Position numbers and translations under genes: made by a program
Notes under the pieces: model-generated
What the model was told of the DNA's origin: nothing
What the model saw: the letters and a program-made list of their open reading frames with translations, nothing else
Databases searched by the model: none
NCBI RefSeq assembly: GCF_000220835.1
Contig: NZ_GL985606.1
Coordinates: 324,106 to 388,105, forward strand
Origin: Actinomyces sp. oral taxon 448 str. F0400
Lineage (GTDB): Bacteria; Actinomycetota; Actinomycetes; Actinomycetales; Actinomycetaceae
Reading direction: 5' to 3'
Length of the DNA: 64,000 bases
In this document: piece after piece, positions 7,742 to 17,016 of the stretch
Numbering within the stretch: position 1 is the stretch's first letter
Layout: every line of letters begins with the position of its first letter

Positions 7742-10288
7742 CTAGTTGCGATTGTTCTTCTGCGGGCCACCTTGCTGCTGCTCCGCACGGCGTTCCAGTT
7801 CGCCGGGTTTATCGGCACCCCCTCCTGGATTATTGGGAACCACCTCCCCCCCGCTCCCATTACCGCCGGGTTTGGTCGGGGAATCCTGTCCTCCGCCGTT
7901 CTGGGGAGGCTGCGCCGTCTGACCCGGCGGCTCGTTGCCGTCGCCCCGGTCCGGTGTCGGCTCCGCGGTCGGCTCGTTGTCCACGGGCGGCTGCTCGTCG
8001 TCGGGCTCCTCCGTCCTCGGCTGCGGAGCGGTCGTCGGCACCGGAGCCTGCCGTTGAGTCGGCTGCGGCTGCGGAGCGGGAGCGTAGTCGTCCTCCACCG
8101 GCATCGACGTGCCGTTGAGGGAGCCCCGCTGGTAGGACTCGGCGGTGCGATCGGGGAAGTCCTCCACCGGCAGGTCCTTGAGCGCCGTCTGCATGTACTC
8201 GGTGAAAATGTCGGCCGGATAGGTCGAGCCCGTGATCTCGTCGTACTCGCCCCAGGGCGTAATCGATTCCTCCGAACCGTCCTCACCGGTCTGGTAGAGG
8301 GTGACGGCGGTGGCGATCTGTGGGGTGTAGCCGACGAACTGGGCGGACTTGTTATCGCTGGAGGATCCCGTCTTGGCGGCGATCGGCCGCCCCAGCGACC
8401 TGGCGGTGTCCCCCGAGCCGGAATTGACGACCTGCTGCATGGCGTAGGTGGAGTCCGCCATGACGCCGTCGTCGAAGACCTTATCGCCGTCGGTGGAGGG
8501 CGTGTAGGACACCGACCCCGAATTGTTGGCCACCGAGGAGACGATGTGGGTGTCGCGCCGCGTCCCCTGGGACGCGAAGGTCGCGTAGGCCGTGGCGATG
8601 TCGAGGGTGTGCGGTGAGGCGGATCCGAGCACGTTCTGGATGTTGGACTCCATGCCGATCGTGTCCTCGGGGTAGCCGGCCCGCTGCGCCACCTCGTTGG
8701 TCGTATCCGGTCCCACGTCGCGGTTGAGCTGGACGTAGGGCGTGTTGACCGAGTACGTCGTCGCCGTGATCAGATCGGCCCAGGAGAACTGGGCGTTCTG
8801 GAAGTTGCGGAAAGTGGTCCCTTCCACGTCCATCGGCGAAACTCCCTGATACCCGTTCGCCAGAGTCAACCCGCCCTCCAGACCGGCGATGAGCGCGAAG
8901 GGTTTATAGGTCGATCCCGCCTGAGCGACCGCCTCGGTCGAGGAGTTGATCTGGTTAGTCAGATAATCCGGCCCTCCGTACAGGGCGACGATGCCGCCGG
9001 TCTTCGCATCGATGGATACCAGTCCCGTGCGCAGGTTGTCGGAATGCCCCTCGGGGAGGTTGTCGACGGCGGTGACGGCGGCGTCCTGGTCGTCCTTGCT
9101 GACGGTGGTGACGATGTTCAGACCACCGGTGTCGATCTGCTCGTCGGTCAGACCGGCGTCGTCCTGGAGCTCGGAGCGCACGATCTGGAGGAGGTAGCCG
9201 GTGGGACCCGAGTAGGTCTCGGTGTTCTGCGAGGAGACGGTCTCCGGGTAGGACGCGGAGTCGTACTGGTCCTGAGTGATGTAGCCGTCCTCGAGCATGT
9301 AGTCGAGCACGCGCTGCCACCGCTCCTTCGCCTGGTCCGGGTTGATGGCGGGGTCCCAGGAGCTGGGAGCGGGCAGGATGCCCGCCACCAGCGCGGCCTC
9401 GGAGACAGTCATATCGGAGGCCGAGTGGCCGAAGAACGCCTGGGAGGCCGCCTCGACCCCGTAGGCGCCGCGCCCGTAGTAAACGGTGTTGAGGTAGGAG
9501 CCGAGGATCTCCTTCTTGCTCATCTCCCGATCGATCTTGATGGCCATGATGGCCTGCTTGAACTTGCCGCCGTAGGAGGAAGTCGTATCCACGTAGTAGT
9601 TCTTGACGTACTGCTGCGTGAGAGTCGAGGCCCCCTGGAGCCCGCCGCCGCGCATATTGTTGACGAAGGCGCGAGCGATGCCCCTGGGATCGACGCCGTT
9701 GTTGGAGTAGAAGCTCCGGTCCTCGCTGGCGACGACGGCGTTGCCGACGTAGTCGGGCAGGGTGCTCGTGTCGACGATGGTGCGGTCGACCTCCGAGAAC
9801 TCGCCCATCTTGGTCGTGCCGTCGGCGTAGTAGACGGTGGTCGTCTGGGCCTGCGCGAACTCGCTGGGCTCGGGGACCTTGATCATCGCGTAGGCGACGA
9901 CGAAGGTCCCCACGACGGCGATGATGAAGAGGAGGAAGGCCCCCAGGTAGAAGCGCCAGCCGGGGATCCAGCGCATGATCGGCCCCTTGCCCGCGCGCGG
10001 GTAGTTGATCAGACGACGGCGCTCGGTCGCATTCCTCCCACCGCCCGAACGCTTCTTCGGGGCCTTCGGAGTCTTCGACGTCGTCCCGCCCCGCCCGCCG
10101 GAGGAGCCCGAACCGCCCGCGGGCCGGGCGACGGCGGGCAACGGGTCGCCCCCCGCTGAGCCGGCCCTTCCCCCGGAGTAGCGACCAGCGGCCTGAGCCA
10201 GCTTCCTGCCACTCGGGCGCTTACCTTTGTTAGCGGAGTCTGCCACGCGGTCCTCATTTCTGTGCGGACGACGGCGAGGTGCCGTCAC
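7742..10288 (-). CDS. ponA: Bifunctional class A penicillin-binding protein (PBP1-type)
   Basis: Up to 848 residues; polymerises and cross-links peptidoglycan outside the membrane. In order: basic low-complexity cytoplasmic tail (1-105), one membrane anchor (about 109-135, FYLGAFLLFIIAVVGTFVVA), GT51 glycosyltransferase with VVASEDRSFY near 184 and the QQYVKN segment, then transpeptidase with STYK (catalytic Ser near 457), SVN near 512 and KTG near 637. A Pro/Gln/Glu/Gly-rich extracellular tail covers the last 120 residues. The ATG at 10288 is possible, but a GTG at 10246 preceded by GAGGA (834 residues) is the better start. Upstream of rpsF on the same strand, as in mycobacteria. Confidence 0.95.
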   Translation of the reverse strand: MTAPRRRPHRNEDRVADSANKGKRPSGRKLAQAAGRYSGGRAGSAGGDPLPAVARPAGGSGSSGGRGGTTSKTPKAPKKRSGGGRNATERRRLINYPRAGKGPIMRWIPGWRFYLGAFLLFIIAVVGTFVVAYAMIKVPEPSEFAQAQTTTVYYADGTTKMGEFSEVDRTIVDTSTLPDYVGNAVVASEDRSFYSNNGVDPRGIARAFVNNMRGGGLQGASTLTQQYVKNYYVDTTSSYGGKFKQAIMAIKIDREMSKKEILGSYLNTVYYGRGAYGVEAASQAFFGHSASDMTVSEAALVAGILPAPSSWDPAINPDQAKERWQRVLDYMLEDGYITQDQYDSASYPETVSSQNTETYSGPTGYLLQIVRSELQDDAGLTDEQIDTGGLNIVTTVSKDDQDAAVTAVDNLPEGHSDNLRTGLVSIDAKTGGIVALYGGPDYLTNQINSSTEAVAQAGSTYKPFALIAGLEGGLTLANGYQGVSPMDVEGTTFRNFQNAQFSWADLITATTYSVNTPYVQLNRDVGPDTTNEVAQRAGYPEDTIGMESNIQNVLGSASPHTLDIATAYATFASQGTRRDTHIVSSVANNSGSVSYTPSTDGDKVFDDGVMADSTYAMQQVVNSGSGDTARSLGRPIAAKTGSSSDNKSAQFVGYTPQIATAVTLYQTGEDGSEESITPWGEYDEITGSTYPADIFTEYMQTALKDLPVEDFPDRTAESYQRGSLNGTSMPVEDDYAPAPQPQPTQRQAPVPTTAPQPRTEEPDDEQPPVDNEPTAEPTPDRGDGNEPPGQTAQPPQNGGGQDSPTKPGGNGSGGEVVPNNPGGGADKPGELERRAEQQQGGPQKNNRN

Positions 10289-10674
10289 GGACTGTCGTCA
10301 AGTATGGCGGCTTCGGCAGGCCGTGAACAGCGAGAAGGGCCTGCGAGGTGTCCGAACGCCGATCATGGCACTCCCGGACGCCGGTTCGACGGCGCTCAGA
10401 CACGCACCCGGACTCGGCGTCGAGCCGGACCCCGCCGGCCGCGATCGAGGCTCTGGAATGGCGTGATTCCGGTCGGGCTCGGGCCGACGGGGGCGACGAG
10501 GGCGCATCGAGGGCCCCGGCCCGTCCCGCGAATGACGGCGACCGGACACGCCCACTCACCTCACAGCCGTGGTGTCCGGCACGTCGGCCGGAGGGCGGGG
10601 CTCAGCCGATGGAGACGGACCCGATCGGTGGAGCGGAGCACGTGCGTGACGCATCTCGCCGATAGGCTCGGGTC
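10289..10674. other. Divergent intergenic region, ponA / PPi-PEPCK-like gene
   Basis: 386 bp between the divergent ponA gene and the 1157-codon gene. It must contain both promoters. A possible -10 (TAGGCT) lies about 10 bases before the ATG at 10675, which would make that message nearly leaderless, but no convincing -35 accompanies it. No small gene or repeat was recognised. Confidence 0.4.
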
Positions 10675-13600
10675 ATGAACTCATCCCCTACCACCCCCGC
10701 AACGACCACCTCAGCCAATTCAGCCATCGCGCTGCGCCTCGAACTGCTCGGCGCCCCCGTCCCGGATCATGCCGCCCGCTCCGACTTCGATCGGGAGACC
10801 GACCGCCTCGTGGCACCGATCCTGGCCCGTCAGCGAGAGCTGACCCGACGTCTGGCCAACCGCCCGTGCGCCGCGGACCGCCGCATCCAGGCCTTCCTGG
10901 ACTCCTACCTCGACGGCGCCGCCGCCCAGCCCAGGCTGCCCGCTTCGACCTTCGTCCTGGACCAGCCGGGTCTGGCCCGCGCGCTGTCCCTGCCGGTGGA
11001 TGCCACGAGCTTCACCTCCGATTACGTCGAGAGCTACAAAGTGCTCTCCGGCGTGCTCCACAACCCGCGCAACGATCGGCGCACCACGGCGGGCGTCTTC
11101 CACGTCGCCGAGGGCGGACTGCCCATCCCCGACGACAAGAAGGCCGTGCCCCGAGACGTCTTCGCCCGCGTGCTCGCGGCCGCCGTCGACGCCCCCGACA
11201 ACCTCATGACGCTGCCGTGGGCCTCGAACCAGCCCGAGCCGGCTCGCTGCTTCGTCTCTCTGCTGCTGCGCCCCGTCGTCGTCCCCGAGGTGCCCGGCTT
11301 CTCCGCCGAGCGCCGCATGGAGATCCGATTCATCGCGCCCGGCGGCCTGGTGTCCAATCTCGACTTCGTCGAAGGCATCTTCGGCAACGGCGGAGACCCC
11401 TACCTGCCGGAGAACGACGCCTCCCTGGCGCCGGAATCATGGACCGGCCACACCGGCTGCGTCATCCTCGCCCCGCACCTGACCACCCTGACCAAGAAGG
11501 AGCTGGGGCTGCCGCGCTTCGAGGACGCCACCGAGCGCCAGCGCCGCGACGGCATGTGCTTCAAGGATGAGGCCGAGCTCTACAACGACGGCAAGGCCTT
11601 CAAACTCGTGGCTCGCGACGAGCGGGGCGTCATCGTCACCATCATCGCGGACAACTACTACGGCTACTGCAAGAAGGAGGTCAAGACCCAGATCGGCTAC
11701 TCGGCCAACCTCTTCGGCTGCGTGGAGGAGGAGCACTCCGGCGGCGCCCTGGCCTACCCGCGCTACAACCTCGGCCAGGAGTACACAGACGCGCACACCC
11801 CCGCGAACGCCACGGTCGAGCGGGTGCTGGAGCGCAACCAGGGACGCTTCCAGGCGCGCGCGGACGGTTCGGCGGTCAAGACCGACGACGACACGATCGT
11901 CCTGGTGCCCGGCGGCGCCCATTTCTCGATGCGCACCCAGACGATCACCTGGGCCCGCGCCGACGGCGGCGAGGCCTCCATCCCGCTGCTGGTCGGCGAG
12001 GTCTACGTCACCCCGAGCGGGTACCGGATCCACGCCAAGCACCGTGAGGGCGACGCCACCCAGTGGCATCTGGTGGGCACCGCTCCGTGGGCCACCCAGG
12101 CGCACAAGCCGGCCACCGTCTCGGGCGGGGGCAAGTCGGAGATCTCCAAGTCGCTCCTGGACGCCTTCGTCTTCGGCGAGGCCTACGTCGGCGACGTGGA
12201 CGCCGATTTCGACGCCGTTCAGAAGATCCTCGACGGCGACTACACTCACCGCTTCGTCGACAAGGCCAATGAGAGCGCGCACCACCGCTCCATCCTCTCC
12301 GAGCGGCGCTCACTGGGGAGCGTCATCAAGCTGTTGACGCCCTCGAGCATGTACACGGCCGAGTACAACGACTTCCTCGCCTCCATCCCGGCCCATGTCA
12401 AGGAGCTCATCTTCATTATCAAGCGCTACTACCAGCCGAGCTGGGGCTCCGACTGGCGCAGCCATTTCTCGGTGGGCGTGGTCAATGGCCGCAAGTCCAA
12501 CCAGCTCCGGCTGGACGGGGAGACCGTGAAGGTCAACATGCTGCGGGTGGGATTCGAGGATGACGGCGCCTGGCGTCTGCTGTCCCTGCGCCCGGATTTC
12601 TCACCGGCCGCCAAGGTCCAGACCGAGGACGACATCACCGCCTCGATCGTGGCGCCCGGCGGTTCGGCCGCGACGGCCGGGGCGAGTGCATCGCGCAAGT
12701 TCGTCACCAACTGCGAGTCCCTGCTCTTCCAGCGTCCCGACGACGCCATCGTGCGCGGCTACGACAAGCAGACCGAGAAGGACATGTCCGGTGAGTCGGA
12801 CACGGACCTGTTCATCTCCAACTTTCAGCCGTTGACTCCCGACGACGCCCGCGCCATGGTCGCCGACGCCCCCGGTCTGTCCCGCTTCACCGAGCCCATG
12901 CAGAACCTCGTGCGCCGCGCGGCCGCCCTCCCCGAGGCCGACGACCCGCGCCAGGAGATCTACTGGACCTCGACGGCCAACCCGCGCCTGGTCGGCGGCG
13001 CGCCGACTAAGAACCCGCGCTACCTGCAGATCCGCCCGGATATCGCTCACCCCGAGGACGTCGCGCTGGCCGACCTGTCCTCCCACCTGTACCGCAACAC
13101 GCCGCTGACCGAGCCGGCGCGCCACAGCGTCGACGTCGTCGCCGCGGGGCGCCGCAACAATCCGCCCGAACCGGGCGTGCCCGCACTGTGCGCCTACAAC
13201 CCCCTGCACTACATGGAGCCGCCCGAGCTGTTCATGGAGTTCATCTCCTCCATGACCGGCAAATCGCCCTCGACGACGGGCGCCGGCAGCGAGGGGGCGC
13301 TGACCAAGTCGCCGTTCAACGCGCTGCCGCCCGTCTACGATCTCAACGCCTCGCTGCTGTCCTACGCGCTGGGGGGCTACGACGGCTGGCTGTCCTCGGC
13401 CGGTTACATCGGCCCGAAGGTCAAGGTCGCCCATGACATCTCGCTGCTCGTGCCGGAGATCTTCTCGCGTATGACACCTCGGGAGCGCGACGCGCGCACC
13501 CTTATCGAGGCCGGTTTCCTCCAGCGCCTGGAGGACTTCGATTACGAGGGCCGCCGCATCGAGGCCTCGCGGCTGGGCTACCGCATGAACGAGGCCTTCG

Positions 13601-14148
13601 CAGCGACGTACTTCGGGCGCATCTTCCTGCACCCCGACGTCGTGTTCACCGAGGAGATGCTGAGACCCGAGCTGCAGGATCCGGGGATCTTCGCCGACTC
13701 CGTGGAGGTCATCGTGGCCACCCACCAGACCGTGGCGAAGCACTACGTCGACGACGGTTCCATCCAGTGGGCCGTCCCGCCGCTGCGGGCGCTGCTGGAG
13801 ATCATGTACTCGGGGCGCTCGGCGGAGGGCTGGACGCTGGCGAGTCCGGAGTTCCGCGCCCTGTTCGAACGGGAGAACATTCTGGCCTCCGACTGGTACG
13901 CGGCGCGCGTGGATGCCAAGGTGGAGCGGGACCGCAAGCAGGCCGAGGCCTCGATCCGGGCGCTCACTCGCTTCACCACCACCCAGGGCAATGACGAGGT
14001 CACCACCCGCCTGGACATCGAGGGACGTCTGAGCGCGGCGCGCGCTTGGCTCGATAGGGTCGCCTCACCGGCCTACCGCGCGCATCTGGTCGGCACGCTC
14101 GGCCTCCAGCCCGCCCTGGCCGAGGGCGCGCCGATCGACGTCGCCTGA
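10675..14148 (+). CDS. Probable PPi-type phosphoenolpyruvate carboxykinase
   Basis: A 1157-residue soluble protein with no signal peptide or membrane segment. Its length and overall character fit the PPi-dependent PEP carboxykinases (oxaloacetate + PPi to PEP + CO2 + Pi, or the reverse CO2-fixing direction), a family known from Propionibacterium freudenreichii, Entamoeba and Actinomyces. They are twice the size of GTP- or ATP-PEPCK. A phosphate-binding-loop-like segment VSGGGKSEISKS lies near residues 481-493 followed by DVDADFDAV. Conserved-looking blocks include GYCKKEVKTQIGYSANLFG and AYPRYNLGQEY. The assignment rests on recalled family character, not on an alignment. If right, the cell links PPi metabolism to anaplerosis and mixed-acid or succinate fermentation. 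Transcribed alone. Confidence 0.62.
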   Translation: MNSSPTTPATTTSANSAIALRLELLGAPVPDHAARSDFDRETDRLVAPILARQRELTRRLANRPCAADRRIQAFLDSYLDGAAAQPRLPASTFVLDQPGLARALSLPVDATSFTSDYVESYKVLSGVLHNPRNDRRTTAGVFHVAEGGLPIPDDKKAVPRDVFARVLAAAVDAPDNLMTLPWASNQPEPARCFVSLLLRPVVVPEVPGFSAERRMEIRFIAPGGLVSNLDFVEGIFGNGGDPYLPENDASLAPESWTGHTGCVILAPHLTTLTKKELGLPRFEDATERQRRDGMCFKDEAELYNDGKAFKLVARDERGVIVTIIADNYYGYCKKEVKTQIGYSANLFGCVEEEHSGGALAYPRYNLGQEYTDAHTPANATVERVLERNQGRFQARADGSAVKTDDDTIVLVPGGAHFSMRTQTITWARADGGEASIPLLVGEVYVTPSGYRIHAKHREGDATQWHLVGTAPWATQAHKPATVSGGGKSEISKSLLDAFVFGEAYVGDVDADFDAVQKILDGDYTHRFVDKANESAHHRSILSERRSLGSVIKLLTPSSMYTAEYNDFLASIPAHVKELIFIIKRYYQPSWGSDWRSHFSVGVVNGRKSNQLRLDGETVKVNMLRVGFEDDGAWRLLSLRPDFSPAAKVQTEDDITASIVAPGGSAATAGASASRKFVTNCESLLFQRPDDAIVRGYDKQTEKDMSGESDTDLFISNFQPLTPDDARAMVADAPGLSRFTEPMQNLVRRAAALPEADDPRQEIYWTSTANPRLVGGAPTKNPRYLQIRPDIAHPEDVALADLSSHLYRNTPLTEPARHSVDVVAAGRRNNPPEPGVPALCAYNPLHYMEPPELFMEFISSMTGKSPSTTGAGSEGALTKSPFNALPPVYDLNASLLSYALGGYDGWLSSAGYIGPKVKVAHDISLLVPEIFSRMTPRERDARTLIEAGFLQRLEDFDYEGRRIEASRLGYRMNEAFAATYFGRIFLHPDVVFTEEMLRPELQDPGIFADSVEVIVATHQTVAKHYVDDGSIQWAVPPLRALLEIMYSGRSAEGWTLASPEFRALFERENILASDWYAARVDAKVERDRKQAEASIRALTRFTTTQGNDEVTTRLDIEGRLSAARAWLDRVASPAYRAHLVGTLGLQPALAEGAPIDVA

Positions 14149-14176
14149 CGCCGCCCGGCCGGTCTCCCCGCCGAGA

Positions 14177-14233
14177 TCGGCTTTTCGGGCTGAGGGTGAC
14201 GACGGCGTCGTCACCCTCAGCCCGAAAAGCCGA
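14177..14233. terminator. 27-bp perfect-stem hairpin between convergent genes
   Basis: A perfect inverted repeat: 14177-14203 pairs with 14207-14233 around a 3-nt loop. The arms contain CTTTTCGGGC and its complement, so each strand ends the stem in an A/T-containing segment. It lies 29 bp after the PEPCK-like stop and before the merR stop, the place for a two-way terminator. Its unusual length also fits a dispersed repeat element. A related TTCGAT/ATCGAA-rich stretch follows to about 14265. Confidence 0.7.
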
Positions 14234-14276
14234 CTTCGATCCGAAATGTCGATTTCGATTCGAGGCTCCGCGCCGG

Positions 14277-15119
14277 TCACTCCCAACACGCATTCGCCGG
14301 GTCCACCCCATGAGCCGCGGCGTTGGCGTCGATGACCTCCTTGAGCCAGGCGGTCAGGCCTGCCTCGTGACCGTCGTAGAACTCGGTGAAGCGCGGGTCC
14401 GCCACGTAGCCGCGGGCGATGAGCACCTGCTTGGAGTGGGTCGTGTCGAACCACTGATCGATGCTGGCCCGGTGCTGCTCGGCGAGCTCGTTGGCGCGCC
14501 TTGAGCCGGGCTTCACGCCCTCGCGCTTGGCATCGACCAGAGCGGTGATGAGCTGGAGGCTCTCCTGTGCGACGCGTGCCCAGTCCTCCTGCGTCATGGC
14601 CGCCTTGCGAGCCTCGGACTGGGCCCACTCATCGGTGCCGCCCCAGCGCTCCTCCGCCTCCTCGCGCCACTGCTCGCCCCAGTCGGTACCGAAGATCGAC
14701 GCCCGCCGCGCGGCAGTCAGGTCGGTCTCATTCATGGTTTCCTCCATCATCGTGTCCACAGCCCGGAGCATCCGGGTCAGGTGGGCGATGCAATCCGTCA
14801 GAAGCTCGCGCTGGCGTGCCAGGTGGGCACGAGGGTCGACGTCGGGGCTATCGAGGATCCGGGCGATCTCGGCCAGGCTCATCCCGGTCTCCCGGTAGAC
14901 GAGCACTTGATGGATCCGGGCGACGTCGTCGGTGTCGTAGAGCCGATAACCGGCCCAGGACCGGGTCGACGGTCTCACCAGGCCGATCTCGTCCCAGTGA
15001 TGCAGGGTGCGCACGCTGACGCCGACCAGTCTCGCGGTCCGGCCGACCGTCAGCCCATCGGCATCGTCCGCGGGCTCGCCCCGCGTCGTCGTGCTCCTCA
15101 CCGTCCCAGCATCGCTCAC
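14277..15119 (-). CDS. MerR family regulator with TipAS-like effector domain
   Basis: A 280-residue protein. The MerR DNA-binding domain is at about 23-95 (LTVGRTARLVGVSVRTLHHW, then LVRPSTRSWAGYRLYDTDDV and GMSLAEIARIL). A coiled-coil dimerisation helix follows, and the C-terminal 130 residues (TDWGEQWREEAEERWGG, then SLQLITALVDAK and DPRFTEFYDGHEAGLTAWL) resemble the TipAS drug-binding domain of Streptomyces TipAL, which recognises thiopeptides and other azole-containing compounds. A dyad very like the TipA operator lies just upstream. It therefore probably activates its own promoter upon binding a drug, acting as a resistance/sensing protein. Convergent with the PEPCK-like gene. Confidence 0.88.
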   Translation of the reverse strand: MSDAGTVRSTTTRGEPADDADGLTVGRTARLVGVSVRTLHHWDEIGLVRPSTRSWAGYRLYDTDDVARIHQVLVYRETGMSLAEIARILDSPDVDPRAHLARQRELLTDCIAHLTRMLRAVDTMMEETMNETDLTAARRASIFGTDWGEQWREEAEERWGGTDEWAQSEARKAAMTQEDWARVAQESLQLITALVDAKREGVKPGSRRANELAEQHRASIDQWFDTTHSKQVLIARGYVADPRFTEFYDGHEAGLTAWLKEVIDANAAAHGVDPANACWE

Positions 15120-15125
15120 GACGAT

Positions 15126-15159
15126 CAGATTTGTCCCTCACGCCGCGTGAGGGTCAAAC
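15126..15159 (-). promoter_or_regulatory. TipA-like promoter and operator of the merR gene
   Basis: A perfect 8-bp dyad with 3-bp spacer (CCCTCACG, CCG, CGTGAGGG; 15135-15153) lies 16 bp from the merR start. On the minus strand it fills the spacer between TTGACC (15154-15159) and a poor -10 about 19 bp downstream, the long spacing typical of MerR-activated promoters. As I recall it, the Streptomyces tipA operator has the same CCTCACG-CGTGAGG arms. The transcript would begin at or next to the ATG (leaderless). The rest of the 415-bp gap to 15534 shows no gene. Confidence 0.7.
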
Positions 15160-15534
15160 GATCGCGGCGCCGCCACGCACGAGCCCGCGCCGCTCCACGC
15201 GAGTGCGCCCCGGCCCCGACCGACCGGTCCGACGTTCACAGGAACTTGCCAGGTCGTACAGGGGCGAGCTCCCAGCCGAACCGGGTTACATGATTCCTGC
15301 CGCCGGACGGAGCCGGCCGCGAGGGTTGGGGAACCCGACGACCGGCTGGTGTCCGAGACGGACCGGGTCTTAGGGAGCCCGGTTCGGTCGCTCCGGCGAA
15401 GGAGGAGCACTCCCCCGGGACTGGGAACCCGGCGGCGAGTCCCTCGACGACGAAGGCCCGCGGGCCGGGAGAGACAACCCGGTGCCGCGGGCCGCAGTCG
15501 TGCCCGGGCCCTCGCTGCACGGTCTCGGCCATCG

Positions 15535-16836
15535 TCACACCGCAGGAACGTCGCGCGGCCCCCCGCCGAGCCGGCGCACGGCGCACCGGTAGCCGGCCGC
15601 CACCATCCATACGACGACCACCAGCACCGCCTGAACCGTCCGCGACCAGCCGACGTCGGGGAGCACGAGCACGGATACGCCCGCGGCCAGGCATTCGGCC
15701 GAGTTGAACAGGACGTCGTAGATGGAGAAGGCGCGGCCGCGGAAGGCGTCGGCGGTGTCGGCCTGCACAATCGTGTCAACGGCGATCTTGGCGCCCTGCA
15801 CACCGACGCCGAACACGAAGAGTCCCGCCGTCATCGCGGTGACCGAGTGCGTCACCACCAGGACGATCTGACCCACGGTTCCGCCGATCAGGCACATGAC
15901 GACCCAGGTCGGGGGCGTCACCCGCTCATGAGCCAGCGGGGTGAGCACGACCGCCAGCCCGTGGCCGGCCACCATCGCCCCCATGAGGGTGCCGAAGAGG
16001 GCCAGACCGACGTCGGCGTTCTCGGGTGCCGCGAGCAGATTCCTCGCCGCCAGAATGAGCGTGATGAGCTCCATGCCGTAGACGAAGCGGTGCAGGGCCA
16101 TGGTGATCAGGGCCAGGCCGGGTGTGCCGCGGCGTATGAGATAGCGGACGGCGGCGGCAAGGTCGTCGGCGGTCGCGGCCAGCGCGGGGGCCAGGCCCGT
16201 GCTGCGGTCAACCCGCTCGGGCCCCAGCTCGTCCCGGCCCAGGCGCGTGACGACCCCGGCCGCGAGCGTGTACAGCGCGACGGCGGCGACGAGGCTCGCC
16301 GTGTCCTGGGCTCCCTCGGGCAGTGTCAGGCGCATGAGAATGCCGAGCACGGCACCCATTGCGCTGGCCGCGCCGCCCAGAGTCGGCACGATGGAATTGG
16401 CCACCAGCAGGCGCTCGTGGTCGATGATCTGCGGCAGCCCGGCCGATAGGACGGACAGCAGGAAACGGTTGACGCCCAGGGCGATGAGAACGAGGGCGTA
16501 GACGGGCGGTCCGATTCCCACGGTACTCAGGCACAGCGCGGTGGCTCCGATGAGGCCGGCCCGTACGAGGTTGCCGACCAGGAGGGTCTGGCGCCGCCGC
16601 CAGCGGTCGATGAAAGGGCCGGTGAAGGGGCCGACGACGGAGAAGGGAAGCAGCATGACGACCAGCGCGGCAGCGACCCCGGCCGCGTCGGTCATGTTCT
16701 GCGGCCGGAAGAAGAAGAGCGTCGCCAGCCCCGCCTGGACCATGCCGTCGCCGGTCTGGGAGACGAGGCGGACGCCGAGCAGGGCGCGGAAGGCCGGGAC
16801 AGTGGCGAGATCCTTGAGGTCAGCGGTCAGGCGCAT
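15535..16836 (-). CDS. MFS transporter (DHA3-like exporter)
   Basis: A 433-residue membrane protein with about ten to twelve helices. The N-terminal MFS pattern includes ALLGVRLVSQTGDGMVQAGL and, after helix 2, GPFTGPFIDRWRRRQTLLVG, which corresponds to the conserved loop 2-3 motif. The layout is that of DHA3-type drug or macrolide exporters, with no signature for a particular substrate. The ATG at 16836 is chosen; a GTG six codons upstream (16854) is equally possible and neither has a strong ribosome binding site. It lies 180 bp downstream of the alpha-galactosidase gene on the same strand, but nothing ties it to sugars. Confidence 0.85.
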   Translation of the reverse strand: MRLTADLKDLATVPAFRALLGVRLVSQTGDGMVQAGLATLFFFRPQNMTDAAGVAAALVVMLLPFSVVGPFTGPFIDRWRRRQTLLVGNLVRAGLIGATALCLSTVGIGPPVYALVLIALGVNRFLLSVLSAGLPQIIDHERLLVANSIVPTLGGAASAMGAVLGILMRLTLPEGAQDTASLVAAVALYTLAAGVVTRLGRDELGPERVDRSTGLAPALAATADDLAAAVRYLIRRGTPGLALITMALHRFVYGMELITLILAARNLLAAPENADVGLALFGTLMGAMVAGHGLAVVLTPLAHERVTPPTWVVMCLIGGTVGQIVLVVTHSVTAMTAGLFVFGVGVQGAKIAVDTIVQADTADAFRGRAFSIYDVLFNSAECLAAGVSVLVLPDVGWSRTVQAVLVVVVWMVAAGYRCAVRRLGGGPRDVPAV

Positions 16837-17016
16837 GGTGCAAGACTGACGCACCTGTTCGAAGGCGGCCTAAGCGGCGCCGTGTGACATCGGGCGACGG
16901 CGGTGTCCGCGGCCGCTCGGTGCCCCGCCGTGAGGTCGGCCCCGCTCGCCCTCGAGCACGACCGCGCCCCGGTCGGGCCCGATGACGGGGCGGCTCGGCC
17001 GGTCGCCCCGACCCGC

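Noticed and set aside
16837-16854. GTG start six codons upstream for the MFS gene
   Set aside because: Possible, but no better ribosome binding site and the added residues are not typical; the ATG at 16836 was kept.
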